DNA of 64,000 nucleotides from Kocuria soli (GTDB lineage Bacteria; Actinomycetota; Actinomycetes; Actinomycetales; Micrococcaceae), in contig NZ_RKMF01000005.1 of assembly GCF_003797835.1 (NCBI RefSeq), forward strand, positions 140,584-204,583. Reading direction: 5' to 3'. A model generated the notes under the pieces. The model made no database searches, was not told the origin of the DNA, and saw only the letters and a list, made by a program, of their open reading frames with translations. The position numbers and the translations under genes were made by a program. This document shows, piece after piece, positions 41,264-49,118 of this stretch; the first letter of the stretch is position 1, and every line of letters begins with the position of its first letter.

Positions 41264-41864
41264 ACCGCAGAAGAACCAATCCCCCAATCCGCAGGCCGGT
41301 CTCCGCACCAACCACCCGGCGGGCGTCGGTTCCTCGACCGCACCCGGGCCGCGTGGTTCACTCACCGGCTGGCGCGGAACCTTGACCGTCTGGCTCCCGG
41401 TGGTGCTTCTGGCGGCCGTCCTCACGTCATGGGTGATCACCGGAGCCGTACCCCTGTGGTGCCTGGCGCCGGCCCTCACCGTCGCCTTCGGACTCTCGGG
41501 CGATCCCGTGACCCGACTCGTCCTGCACCTGGCCCGGGACCTCGAGGCCCAGCGCCGGGCGCGATGGGACCTCATGACCTCCAAGGACCGGCGGCCACAG
41601 GAGACCGCCCTCGCCACGGAGGCGGAGCCCCCAGGCTTGCCGCTGCGCGGAGGCCTGGTCATCGGCGTGCTCGAACGCGTGGCGGTCGTCGTGAGTCTAG
41701 CCATGGGGTACCCGAGTGGCCTGGCCGTCGTCGTGGCCGTCAAGGGCCTGGCGCGGTACGGCGAGTTCACCAATGCCCATCAGCGGGAACAGTTCATCAT
41801 CGGGACGTTGGCCTCCCTGCTGTGGGCCGCTGCCGGTGCCGGACTGATCGTCCTCTTCGGCTGA
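41253..41864 (+). CDS. Membrane protein coupled to the SatD-like regulator
   Basis: A 203-residue protein with a polar N-terminus of about 45 residues, two hydrophobic helices (about 45-80), a charged cytoplasmic segment and two C-terminal helices. The stretch VLERVAVVVSLAMGYPSGLA followed by VVAVKGLARYGEF resembles the conserved Glu-Arg and Lys-x-x-x-Arg-Phe/Tyr-x-Glu pattern seen in membrane partners of SatD-like proteins. The start is TTG 41253; no better start exists in the first 100 codons. Function unknown. Confidence 0.7.
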   Translation: MTPEPQKNQSPNPQAGLRTNHPAGVGSSTAPGPRGSLTGWRGTLTVWLPVVLLAAVLTSWVITGAVPLWCLAPALTVAFGLSGDPVTRLVLHLARDLEAQRRARWDLMTSKDRRPQETALATEAEPPGLPLRGGLVIGVLERVAVVVSLAMGYPSGLAVVVAVKGLARYGEFTNAHQREQFIIGTLASLLWAAAGAGLIVLFG

Positions 41865-41889
41865 ACGCCGCACCCCGCACTCATGACAA

Positions 41890-41931
41890 CGGCCTCGGCC
41901 CGTCACGTGATCACGTGACGGGCCGAGGCCG
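41890..41931. terminator. 42-base perfect palindrome between convergent genes
   Basis: The 21-base arm starting CGGCCTCGGCCCGTCACGTG is followed immediately by its exact reverse complement with no spacer. It sits between the membrane-protein gene and terC, which converge, so a bidirectional terminator is likely. There is no T run. Confidence 0.65.
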
Positions 41932-41997
41932 CTGTGCGGCACCAGGCTCAGCGCATCCGGTTGGGTCCAACCCGTGGGATTCGCAGCCAGGGACGAA

Positions 41998-43239
41998 TCA
42001 CTCCTTGGTGACGGGAGCCTCCGGCTCCGGTGCCTCACCGGTGCGCTCGAAGTGTTCGTGCTTGCCACGCGCCCGGTCGAGCAGGTCGCGGAACTCGTCC
42101 TCCTCCTCGATCAGTTCGTCCCGGTACTTCTGCGGAATGTTCGGCATCCCGGACGCCAGCTTGGCACCCTTCGCGGCCAGGCGTTCGCGCTCGGAAGCCG
42201 GGGCGTCCTTGGGCAGCGTGACATATGCCTCCGCCACGTTGCGCAGGCCGGAAAGCACGCGCAGGGCGCGGCCCTTGGGGCTGTAGAGCGAGATGAGCAC
42301 CGTCAGGACCAACACGCCGACGATCACGGACAGAGACTGGCCGATCGTGACTTCCGGCGGGAAGTGCACGGGGTGGCCACCGTTGATGAACGGCAGGTCG
42401 TTCTCGTGCAGGGCGTGCACGATCAACTTGTAGCCGATGAAGCCCAGGATGATGGCCAGGCCCCACGAGAGGTAGATGAGCCGGTCCAGCAGGCCGTCGA
42501 TCAAGAAGTAGAGCTGACGCAACCCCATGAGCGAGAAGGCCACGGCCGTGAAGACCAGGTAGGTCTCCTGGGTCAGGCCGAAGATCGCGGGGATGGAGTC
42601 GAAGGCGAACAGCAGATCCGTTCCGCCGATAGCCACCATCACCAGCAGCATCGGGGTCATGGCCCGCTTGCCGTTCTCGATGGTGAACAGCTTGTCGCCG
42701 TCGTAGTAGTCCGTGGTGTGCATGAAGCGCTTGGCCAGTCGGACCATGAAGTTGTTGGCTTCGTCCTCCTCGTCCTCGTCCTTGAGCTCACCGCGGATCA
42801 GGTTGATCGCGGTCAGGATCAGGAAGAACCCGAAGATGTAGAACAGCCAGGCCAGGGCGTTCAGGGCAGCCGCACCGATGAAGATGAAAGCCGTGCGGGC
42901 AACCAACGCGAACGTGATGCCGAAGAGCAACACCTTCTGCTGGTCATTACGCGGCACCTTGAAGGAGGCCATGATGATCAGGAACACGAACAGGTTGTCG
43001 ACCGACAGTGCCTTCTCCGTGATGTAGCCCGCGTAGTACTCACCGGCGAACGTGGGTCCGTAGTCCCACAGCACGAACAGACCGAACAGCAGGGCGATCC
43101 CCACGTAGATCGCCGACCAGATGGCGGCTTCCTTGATGTGCGGTTCGTGTGCCTTACGAACGTGGAAGATGTAGTCGAAGGCAAGCATGCCGACGATCAC
43201 GACGATGGTGATCGTCCAAACCAAGGGTGAAACTTCCAA
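41998..43239 (-). CDS. TerC family membrane protein (probable manganese exporter)
   Basis: A 413-residue TerC/Alx protein with about nine hydrophobic helices. Family motifs include FAGEYYAGYITEKALSVDNL with the conserved acidic and Asn residues, GGTDLLFAFDSIPAIFGLTQ with the second acidic motif, and LRQLYFLIDGLLDRL. A charged cytoplasmic tail of about 95 residues follows the last helix, longer than in many relatives. TerC proteins of the Alx/MeeF type export manganese. The leader carries a probable yybP-ykoY manganese riboswitch, which strongly supports this role. Confidence 0.93.
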   Translation of the reverse strand: MEVSPLVWTITIVVIVGMLAFDYIFHVRKAHEPHIKEAAIWSAIYVGIALLFGLFVLWDYGPTFAGEYYAGYITEKALSVDNLFVFLIIMASFKVPRNDQQKVLLFGITFALVARTAFIFIGAAALNALAWLFYIFGFFLILTAINLIRGELKDEDEEDEANNFMVRLAKRFMHTTDYYDGDKLFTIENGKRAMTPMLLVMVAIGGTDLLFAFDSIPAIFGLTQETYLVFTAVAFSLMGLRQLYFLIDGLLDRLIYLSWGLAIILGFIGYKLIVHALHENDLPFINGGHPVHFPPEVTIGQSLSVIVGVLVLTVLISLYSPKGRALRVLSGLRNVAEAYVTLPKDAPASERERLAAKGAKLASGMPNIPQKYRDELIEEEDEFRDLLDRARGKHEHFERTGEAPEPEAPVTKE

Positions 43240-43289
43240 TGAAGCGTCCTCTCCAAGTTGGGAATGGTTCGAGAACGCAAGTCTCTCCG

Positions 43290-43425
43290 TCGGCTTCCCC
43301 GTGTCTCACCGGTCCTCCTGGGATGACCGGGGTGGGTCCTGAAGTCCGACCGTTGTGTCCGGCGGACCCTCGTGGGCTCCGCGTGCTGACGTTCACAACG
43401 CGAGTGGATACTCCCTTACGCTGCC
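43290..43425 (-). ncRNA. Probable yybP-ykoY manganese riboswitch in the terC leader
   Basis: Reading leftwards on the minus strand, the leader has the conserved CGTAAGGGAGTATCC block at 43420-43406 and, about 95 bases later, ACCGGTGAGAC at 43313-43303. These two loop sequences define the yybP-ykoY class, with GC-rich stems between. TerC-family genes are among the commonest genes under this riboswitch. Recognition was by eye from consensus blocks, not by a covariance model. Confidence 0.75.
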
Positions 43426-43429
43426 GAAC

Positions 43430-43435
43430 ATGCTA
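43430..43435 (-). promoter_or_regulatory. -10 element for the terC leader RNA
   Basis: TAGCAT on the minus strand would start transcription at about 43423, just before the first conserved riboswitch block. Confidence 0.4.
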
Positions 43436-43461
43436 CACGGCATGACTTCAGCCACCAGGAT

Positions 43462-45582
43462 CTAGGCCCCCGAGGACTCCCGAACATGACGAAGTTCGCG
43501 CTTGAGATCCGTGAGTTCGTCGCGGATACGGGCCGCGAGTTCGAACTTGAGGTCGGTGGCCGCCTGGTTCATCTGGTCCGTGAGTTCCCGCACCAGGTCC
43601 TCCAGGTTCTCGGCCGGAGCGGTCTCGAGCCCCTCTTCACGCATCCGCCGTTCGGCCTGGTCCAGCACACCGCGTTCCTCCTGGCCACCGGTGGGTGCCG
43701 TCTTCCGACCCGCACCGGCCCGCATGGCCAGCAGCTCGTGGGTGTCCTCCGCCTCCCTGGCCAGTTGGTCAGTGATGTCGGCGATCTTCTTGCGCAAGGG
43801 CTGAGGATCGATTCCGTGCTCGGTGTTGTACTCGATCTGCACGTCACGACGACGATTGGTCTCGTCGATCGCGACCTGCATGGAGTCGGTGATCTTGTCG
43901 GCGTACATGTGGACCTGGCCGTTGACGTTACGGGCGGCACGGCCAATGGTCTGGATGAGCGACCGCGTCGAGCGCAAGAACCCCTCCTTGTCGGCGTCCA
44001 GGATGGACACCAGTGACACCTCCGGAAGGTCCAGACCCTCACGCAGCAGGTTGATGCCCACCAGGACGTCGAACACACCCTGCCGCAGTTCGCTCAGGAG
44101 CTCGACACGCCGCAAGGTGTCGACGTCGGAGTGCAGGTACTGCACCTTGACCCCGTGCTCCATGAGGTAGTCCGTAAGGTCCTCCGCCATGCGTTTGGTC
44201 AACGTGGTCACCAGGACGCGTTCGTCCTTCTCGACGCGCGTGTTGATCTCGTCCAGGAGGTCGTCGATCTGTCCCTTGGTGGGCTTGACCACCACTTCGG
44301 GATCCACCAGGCCTGTCGGTCGAATGATCTGTTCCACGTAACCGTCGGCCTTGCCGAGCTCGTAGTTGCCGGGTGTGGCCGACAGGTAGACCGTTTGACC
44401 GATTCGTTCCAGGAACTCGTCCCATTTCAAGGGGCGGTTGTCCATGGCAGACGGCAGCCGGAACCCGTGTTCCACCAGGGTGCGCTTGCGGGACATGTCG
44501 CCTTCGTACATGCCCCCGATCTGCGGGACCGTCACGTGGGACTCGTCGATCACCAGCAGGAAATCGTCCGGGAAGTAGTCCAACAAACAGTGTGGGGCGG
44601 AACCGGGACCGCGGCCGTCGATGTGGCGGGAGTAGTTCTCGATGCCATTGCAGTAGCCCATCTGCTGCATCATTTCGAGGTCGTAGGTCGTGCGCATCCG
44701 CAGCCGCTGAGCCTCCACCAGCTTGTTCTGGCCCTCCAAGGTCTCGAGGCGTTCGCGCAGTTCGTCCTCGATGCCGGTCACGGCCTTGGCCATGCGTTCG
44801 GCGCCTGCCACGTAGTGGGAGGCCGGGAAGACGTACATCTCGTTCTCTTCCCGGATGATCTCGCCCGTGAGCGGGTGGAGCGTGTAGATGGACTCGACCT
44901 CGTCCCCGAAGAACTCGATCCGGATCGCGTGCTCTTCGTACATCGGGATGATCTCGACCGTGTCTCCGCGGACACGGAAGGTCCCGCGGTGGAAGTCGAC
45001 GTCGTTGCGGGCGTACTGCATGTTCACGAACTGCCGCAGGAGATCATCGCGGTCCATCTCCTCCCCCACCTTGAGAGTGACCATCTGCTGGATGTACTCC
45101 TCCGGCGTGCCCAGACCGTAGATGCAGGACACCGTGGACACCACGACCACGTCGCGGCGGGTCAACAGCGCATTCGTGGCCGAGTGACGGAGCCGTTCGA
45201 CCTCCTCGTTGATCGAGGAGTCCTTCTCGATGAAGGTGTCCGTCTGCGGGACGTAGGCCTCCGGTTGGTAGTAGTCGTAGTAGGAGACGAAGTACTCGAC
45301 GGCGTTGTTCGGCAGGAGCTCACGCAATTCGTTGGCCAACTGGGCCGCAAGAGTCTTGTTCTGGACCATCAGCAGCGTGGGACGCTGTACCGACTCGATC
45401 AGCCAAGCAGCGGTGGCGGACTTGCCCGTACCGGTGGCGCCGAGCAGGACGATGTCCTTTTCGCCGTCGTTGACCCGTTGGGTCAGTTCGGCGATCGCTT
45501 TGGGCTGGTCACCGGCGGGTGAGTATTCGGAGACGACCTCAAAGGGCGCGACGACGCGGTTGATCTCCTGTGCCAAGCTCAT
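43462..45582 (-). CDS. uvrB: Excinuclease ABC subunit UvrB
   Basis: The 706-residue central subunit of nucleotide excision repair. Walker A is [14 protein letters not shown] near residue 45, the damage-verifying beta-hairpin region reads [20 protein letters not shown] near residue 100, and motif II is [12 protein letters not shown]. The helicase motif [20 protein letters not shown] and [14 protein letters not shown] follow, and a C-terminal UVR motif (residues about 655-690) binds UvrC. The ATG at 45582 is six bases downstream of a TAGGCT hexamer, so the mRNA is probably leaderless. Confidence 0.98.
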   Translation of the reverse strand: MSLAQEINRVVAPFEVVSEYSPAGDQPKAIAELTQRVNDGEKDIVLLGATGTGKSATAAWLIESVQRPTLLMVQNKTLAAQLANELRELLPNNAVEYFVSYYDYYQPEAYVPQTDTFIEKDSSINEEVERLRHSATNALLTRRDVVVVSTVSCIYGLGTPEEYIQQMVTLKVGEEMDRDDLLRQFVNMQYARNDVDFHRGTFRVRGDTVEIIPMYEEHAIRIEFFGDEVESIYTLHPLTGEIIREENEMYVFPASHYVAGAERMAKAVTGIEDELRERLETLEGQNKLVEAQRLRMRTTYDLEMMQQMGYCNGIENYSRHIDGRGPGSAPHCLLDYFPDDFLLVIDESHVTVPQIGGMYEGDMSRKRTLVEHGFRLPSAMDNRPLKWDEFLERIGQTVYLSATPGNYELGKADGYVEQIIRPTGLVDPEVVVKPTKGQIDDLLDEINTRVEKDERVLVTTLTKRMAEDLTDYLMEHGVKVQYLHSDVDTLRRVELLSELRQGVFDVLVGINLLREGLDLPEVSLVSILDADKEGFLRSTRSLIQTIGRAARNVNGQVHMYADKITDSMQVAIDETNRRRDVQIEYNTEHGIDPQPLRKKIADITDQLAREAEDTHELLAMRAGAGRKTAPTGGQEERGVLDQAERRMREEGLETAPAENLEDLVRELTDQMNQAATDLKFELAARIRDELTDLKRELRHVRESSGA

Positions 45583-45588
45583 GGGGCC

Positions 45589-45594
45589 AGCCTA
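45589..45594 (-). promoter_or_regulatory. -10 element of uvrB, leaderless type
   Basis: TAGGCT on the minus strand ends six bases before the uvrB ATG. No SOS box of the GAACnnnnGTTC type was noticed here. Confidence 0.45.
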
Positions 45595-45630
45595 CGCGTG
45601 GGCTCGGACACGGGACCCGGACACCAGGAT

Positions 45631-47307
45631 TCAGCGGGGAGGATCGATGACGGACTGCTCTCCAGTTCGCAGTCGGTACTCCTGGACGACTTCGGGCTGT
45701 ACAGGTCGCTCCAGTTCCGCAGCGTGTTCGGGCTCAGTACCGACGATGTGTTCGGGGGCAACGACCTCGTCCGTGAGATCACCCGAGTCAGCGCGTCGTT
45801 CGTACTCTTCAGGTGGCAATGTTCGCCGCCACTGACGGCTACGGATCGGGGCGATTTCTCCGGCGTCCTCCCGCATGGCCCGCAGCAGGGACCACATCAT
45901 GAAGTAGCCCAGGACGAAGAAGGGCAGACCAATCAGAATTGCGACGTTCTGCAGAGCCGTCAAACCGGACTGCCCCGTGGCCGTGAGGAGGACGGCAGCC
46001 ACGACACCGATCGACACCACCCAGAAGACGCGCTGGGCCACCGGTGCCTCCTCGTTGTACCCACTGGCCATGGAGTCCATGACCAGACCCGCAGAATCCA
46101 TGGATGTGATGAAGAAGAGCACCACGACCAGGATCCCGATCGCAGAGATGAGCCAGGCCAGCGGGAAGTGACTCAAGAACTCGAACATCGCGCCGGGGAT
46201 GTCACCCTCCCCCACAACCGTCTCCACCAGGCCGCCGTCGCCGTTGAACTCGATGTCGAAGACTGCGGTGCCGAAAATGCCGAACCACACCACGGAGAAC
46301 AACGTGGGAAAGGCCAGCACTCCGATGACGAACTGACGTACGCTACGGCCCCTGGAAATCCGGGCGATGAAGATGCCCACGAACGGCGACCAGGTGATCG
46401 TCCAGGCCCAGTAGAAGACGGTCCAACCGTCCTGCCAGCCAGTGTTGGCCAAGGTGTCGGTCCAGAACATGAGGCCTGGGAGGGTCTGGATGTACGCACC
46501 GGTCCACTCGACCATACCCTTGAGCAACATGACCGTGGGGCCGCTGACCAGGATGAACACCAACAGCCCGATGGCGATCAGGATGTTCGCGTTGGACAGC
46601 ACCTTGATACCCCGGTTAACTCCCAGAGCGGCAGACACAGAGGCCACGAGCGTCACGGCCGCGATGATCGAAATCTGGCTGATCGCTGATTCGGGGACAC
46701 CGAACAGCCGTGACAGACCGGCGTTGATCTGCATCGTCCCGAGCCCGATCGACACGGAGACGCCGGTGAGTGTCCCGACCACGGCCAGGATGTCGATGAG
46801 TTGCCCGGGGCGGTCGTGGATCCGTCCCCCGAGCAGGGGCTGAAACATGGACGAGACCCGCGGTGGGAGGTTCCGCTTGTACATGAAGTAACCGAAGGCC
46901 AAAGCGGGAAGTGTGAAGATCGTCCAGGTGTGCAGGCCAAAATGGTAGAGAGTGATCGCCATAGCGTTGCGTGCGGCATCGTGGCTCTCCGGCTCCACGC
47001 CTTCGAACGGGGGCGCGGCGAAATGTGACACGGGCTCGGCCACGGCCCAGAACATGAGGATGGTCCCGATCCCCGCCGCGAAGAGCATCGCGAACCAGGC
47101 GAGGTTCGAGTGTTCGGGACGCTCGTCGTCGGCACCGAGTCGGAGCACTCCGAAGCGGCTCAGCGCGACGTAGACCAGGAAGATCAGGAACACGGAGACG
47201 CCCAGGATGTAGAACCAACCCAGGTTGGCCATGATCCATGCCGACCCGTGCGAGAAGAAGGCGTCAGCGGCGTCGGTGAACACCAGTGCCGTCAGAACGA
47301 AGACCAC
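45631..47307 (-). CDS. BCCT family transporter (glycine betaine/choline/carnitine type), 5'-interrupted
   Basis: The open part encodes 558 residues of a sodium- or proton-coupled BCCT transporter for trimethylammonium osmolytes. Helix-8 motif FYWAWTITWSPFVGIFIARI is clear, followed by SRGRSVRQF. The usual second Trp of the W-A-W-W cluster is Thr here. A charged 110-residue C-terminal tail may sense osmotic stress. The natural start appears to be ATG 47382, but codon 21 of that frame is TAG (47322-47320). GTG 47307 could restart translation inside the first membrane helix. As it stands the gene may be a recent pseudogene, a readthrough case or a sequencing error. Confidence 0.85.
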   Translation of the reverse strand: MVFVLTALVFTDAADAFFSHGSAWIMANLGWFYILGVSVFLIFLVYVALSRFGVLRLGADDERPEHSNLAWFAMLFAAGIGTILMFWAVAEPVSHFAAPPFEGVEPESHDAARNAMAITLYHFGLHTWTIFTLPALAFGYFMYKRNLPPRVSSMFQPLLGGRIHDRPGQLIDILAVVGTLTGVSVSIGLGTMQINAGLSRLFGVPESAISQISIIAAVTLVASVSAALGVNRGIKVLSNANILIAIGLLVFILVSGPTVMLLKGMVEWTGAYIQTLPGLMFWTDTLANTGWQDGWTVFYWAWTITWSPFVGIFIARISRGRSVRQFVIGVLAFPTLFSVVWFGIFGTAVFDIEFNGDGGLVETVVGEGDIPGAMFEFLSHFPLAWLISAIGILVVVLFFITSMDSAGLVMDSMASGYNEEAPVAQRVFWVVSIGVVAAVLLTATGQSGLTALQNVAILIGLPFFVLGYFMMWSLLRAMREDAGEIAPIRSRQWRRTLPPEEYERRADSGDLTDEVVAPEHIVGTEPEHAAELERPVQPEVVQEYRLRTGEQSVIDPPR

Positions 47308-47382
47308 GACGATCGCGGCCTAGCTGAAGAAGATCGTCGCATTCGTGCGAAGCCTCAGGACATCGTGCAAGCGGTTGAGCAT
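47308..47382 (-). pseudogene. Interrupted 5' end of the BCCT gene: in-frame TAG at codon 21
   Basis: From ATG 47382 the frame encodes MLNRLHDVLRLRTNATIFFS, then TAG, then AAIVVV continuing directly into the open frame from 47307. The peptide before and after the stop joins into a normal BCCT cytoplasmic N-terminus and first helix. AGGACCCC precedes the ATG. One base change (for example TCG to TAG) would restore the gene. Confidence 0.8.
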
Positions 47383-47591
47383 GGGGTCCTAGACCTACCG
47401 AAGTCGTGGCGCCACGCTCGTTCGGTAAGCGAAGTCGTCAGGAGGGTGAAGGGCAGGGGAAACACTTCCGGTGCTACGCCGCAGAACTGTCGCTTTCCCG
47501 CGGCGCGGTCCTGCCCAAGCGCCTCTTCAAGCCTAAGTGTGCTGAGTCACAGATCAATTCTCGGCCCGCCACGCCGTTCTCACCTGGAGTT

Positions 47592-48227
47592 TCAGCCTTG
47601 TGATTCGGTGCTCTGATCGGGCAGGAGGGCGCAGACTCGGCGTTGCCACCACTCATCCACGGCTGATCGCAACTCAGCCTCCGTTCCGTCGTTGACCAGG
47701 ACGTGGTCGGCCGCTGCCCGACGTTGTTCGTCCGTGGCCTGGGCGTCGATTCGCGCGGCGGCATCCTGCTCGGACATGCCGCGGGTCTCCACCATCCGCC
47801 GGATGCGTTCGGACCGCGGGGCCTCCACCACCAGGACTTTGTCGAAGTTCCCCGCCTGCCCTGTTTCGACCAGGAGGGGGATGTCGTGCACGAACACGAC
47901 GTCCTCGCCGCGTTCGGCCACGGCACGCTGGACCGTTTGCACGGACCGCTGACGTACCAACGGGTGGATCAGCGCATTGAGCCGCTCACGGGCGCCGTCG
48001 TCGGAGAACACGAGTTCCCCCAAGGCCTGACGGTCCAGTTCACCCGTCTGGGCCAACATCTTGGGCCCGAACTCCCGTGCAATCGCCACCAGACCCGGCT
48101 GACCCGGGCGCTGGAGGTCACGCACGATGGCGTCGGAATCGATCAGGACCGCACCCAGCTCGACCAACCGCGAAGCGACAGCCGATTTCCCCGCCGCGAT
48201 TCCGCCCGTGAGACCAATGTGCACCAT
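47592..48227 (-). CDS. coaE: Dephospho-CoA kinase
   Basis: A 211-residue P-loop kinase catalysing the last step of coenzyme A synthesis. Walker A is HIGLTGGIAAGKSAVASRL at residues 3-21, the substrate Asp is in VLIDSDAIVRDLQRPG, and FVHDIPLLVETGQAGNFDKV contains the lid-domain motif. The often-attached GrpB-like extension of some actinobacterial CoaE proteins is absent. The ATG follows a TACGCT hexamer by six bases, again suggesting a leaderless mRNA. It diverges from the YigZ gene. Confidence 0.95.
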   Translation of the reverse strand: MVHIGLTGGIAAGKSAVASRLVELGAVLIDSDAIVRDLQRPGQPGLVAIAREFGPKMLAQTGELDRQALGELVFSDDGARERLNALIHPLVRQRSVQTVQRAVAERGEDVVFVHDIPLLVETGQAGNFDKVLVVEAPRSERIRRMVETRGMSEQDAAARIDAQATDEQRRAAADHVLVNDGTEAELRSAVDEWWQRRVCALLPDQSTESQG

Positions 48228-48233
48228 GGCACA

Positions 48234-48239
48234 AGCGTA
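48234..48239 (-). promoter_or_regulatory. -10 element of coaE, leaderless type
   Basis: TACGCT on the minus strand ends six bases before the coaE ATG. Confidence 0.35.
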
Positions 48240-48284
48240 CCCAGGATGCATTCCTGCGGGTGCTTTCCGGGGACCTCGGCACCC

Positions 48285-48290
48285 TAGACT
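48285..48290 (+). promoter_or_regulatory. -10 element of the YigZ-family gene, leaderless type
   Basis: TAGACT ends seven bases before ATG 48298. It diverges from the coaE promoter within a 70-base intergenic region. Confidence 0.45.
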
Positions 48291-48297
48291 CTGGCGC

Positions 48298-48981
48298 ATG
48301 GCCCACCAGTACACAGTGCTCGCAGACCATCGGGAACTCCGGCACGAGATCGAGATCAAGAAGTCCCGGTTCCTCACGGTGCTGCAAAGAGTCGATTCGG
48401 AACAGGATGCTACGGACCTGGTGGCCGATCTTCGCCGGGAGTTCCACGACGCCCGACACCACTGCTCCGCCTGGGTCCTGGGACCCGAGCGTCGCATCCA
48501 GCGCTCGAGCGACGACGGCGAACCATCCGGCACCGCCGGGGTCCCCATGCTCGACGCCATCACGCAGCGGCAGACGGGGCCTGACGGGGAGCCGCACACG
48601 GCGGACCTGTCCGATCTGTGCGCGGTGGTGGTCCGGTGGTTCGGCGGAACGCTGCTCGGGGCCGGAGGGCTGGTGCGTGCCTATTCGGATTCCGTGTCCC
48701 AGGCGCTGGACCGGGCGGCGCTGGTGCAACGCGCCCGAATGGCCGTCTTCGAGTTGCCGGCACCGTTGAGCCTTGCCCCGAGGTGGGAGAACCACCTGCG
48801 AGCCGCTGCCTTCACCGTGCAGGAATCACGCTGGGCTGCCGACAGCGCCGTGCTGAGCGTCGCGGTGCAGGACTCGGAGGCGGCTCTGGATCATCTGGGA
48901 CTTCATGTCGCAAGGCTGACCGCGGGACGCGCTGCGCCCACCCGCGTGGGCACGCGGTGGGTGGACCTTCCGTCTGCTTGA
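48298..48981 (+). CDS. YigZ/IMPACT family protein
   Basis: A 227-residue UPF0029/IMPACT-family protein. The signature is in the N-terminal half: IEIKKSRFLTVLQRV, DARHHCSAWVLGPE and SSDDGEPSGTAGVPMLDAI, followed by VVVRWFGGTLLGAGGLVRAY. A C-terminal ferredoxin-like domain completes it. The eukaryotic relative IMPACT regulates Gcn2. Bacterial YigZ has no firm function, though a translation-related role is suspected. Confidence 0.92.
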   Translation: MAHQYTVLADHRELRHEIEIKKSRFLTVLQRVDSEQDATDLVADLRREFHDARHHCSAWVLGPERRIQRSSDDGEPSGTAGVPMLDAITQRQTGPDGEPHTADLSDLCAVVVRWFGGTLLGAGGLVRAYSDSVSQALDRAALVQRARMAVFELPAPLSLAPRWENHLRAAAFTVQESRWAADSAVLSVAVQDSEAALDHLGLHVARLTAGRAAPTRVGTRWVDLPSA

Positions 48982-49064
48982 GCCGAGTGAGCAGTTCGAT
49001 CGCCCCTGGGCGCCTCAGTAGCGATCGAACCGCGCACTCGACGCCGCCCGGAGCCGGACAGGGG

Positions 49065-49097
49065 AAAGCCCCCGCACCCTGTGGGTGCGGGGGCTTT
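49065..49097 (-). terminator. Terminator of rpsA
   Basis: AAAGCCCCCGCACC pairs perfectly with GGTGCGGGGGCTTT around a 5-base loop. The T run follows the stem on both strands, so it also serves the converging YigZ gene. Confidence 0.85.
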
Positions 49098-49118
49098 CGA
49101 GCCAGCCTGATCTGGTGA

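Noticed and set aside
42035..42466. Alternative frames within terC and other Arg/Pro-rich frames in the SUF, rpsA and helicase genes
   Set aside because: These are frame-shifted readings of real genes, rich in Arg, Pro, Ser and Thr, as expected from GC-rich DNA.
45583..45640. SOS (LexA) box sought upstream of uvrB and uvrA
   Set aside because: No GAAC-N4-GTTC-like sequence was found close to either start.
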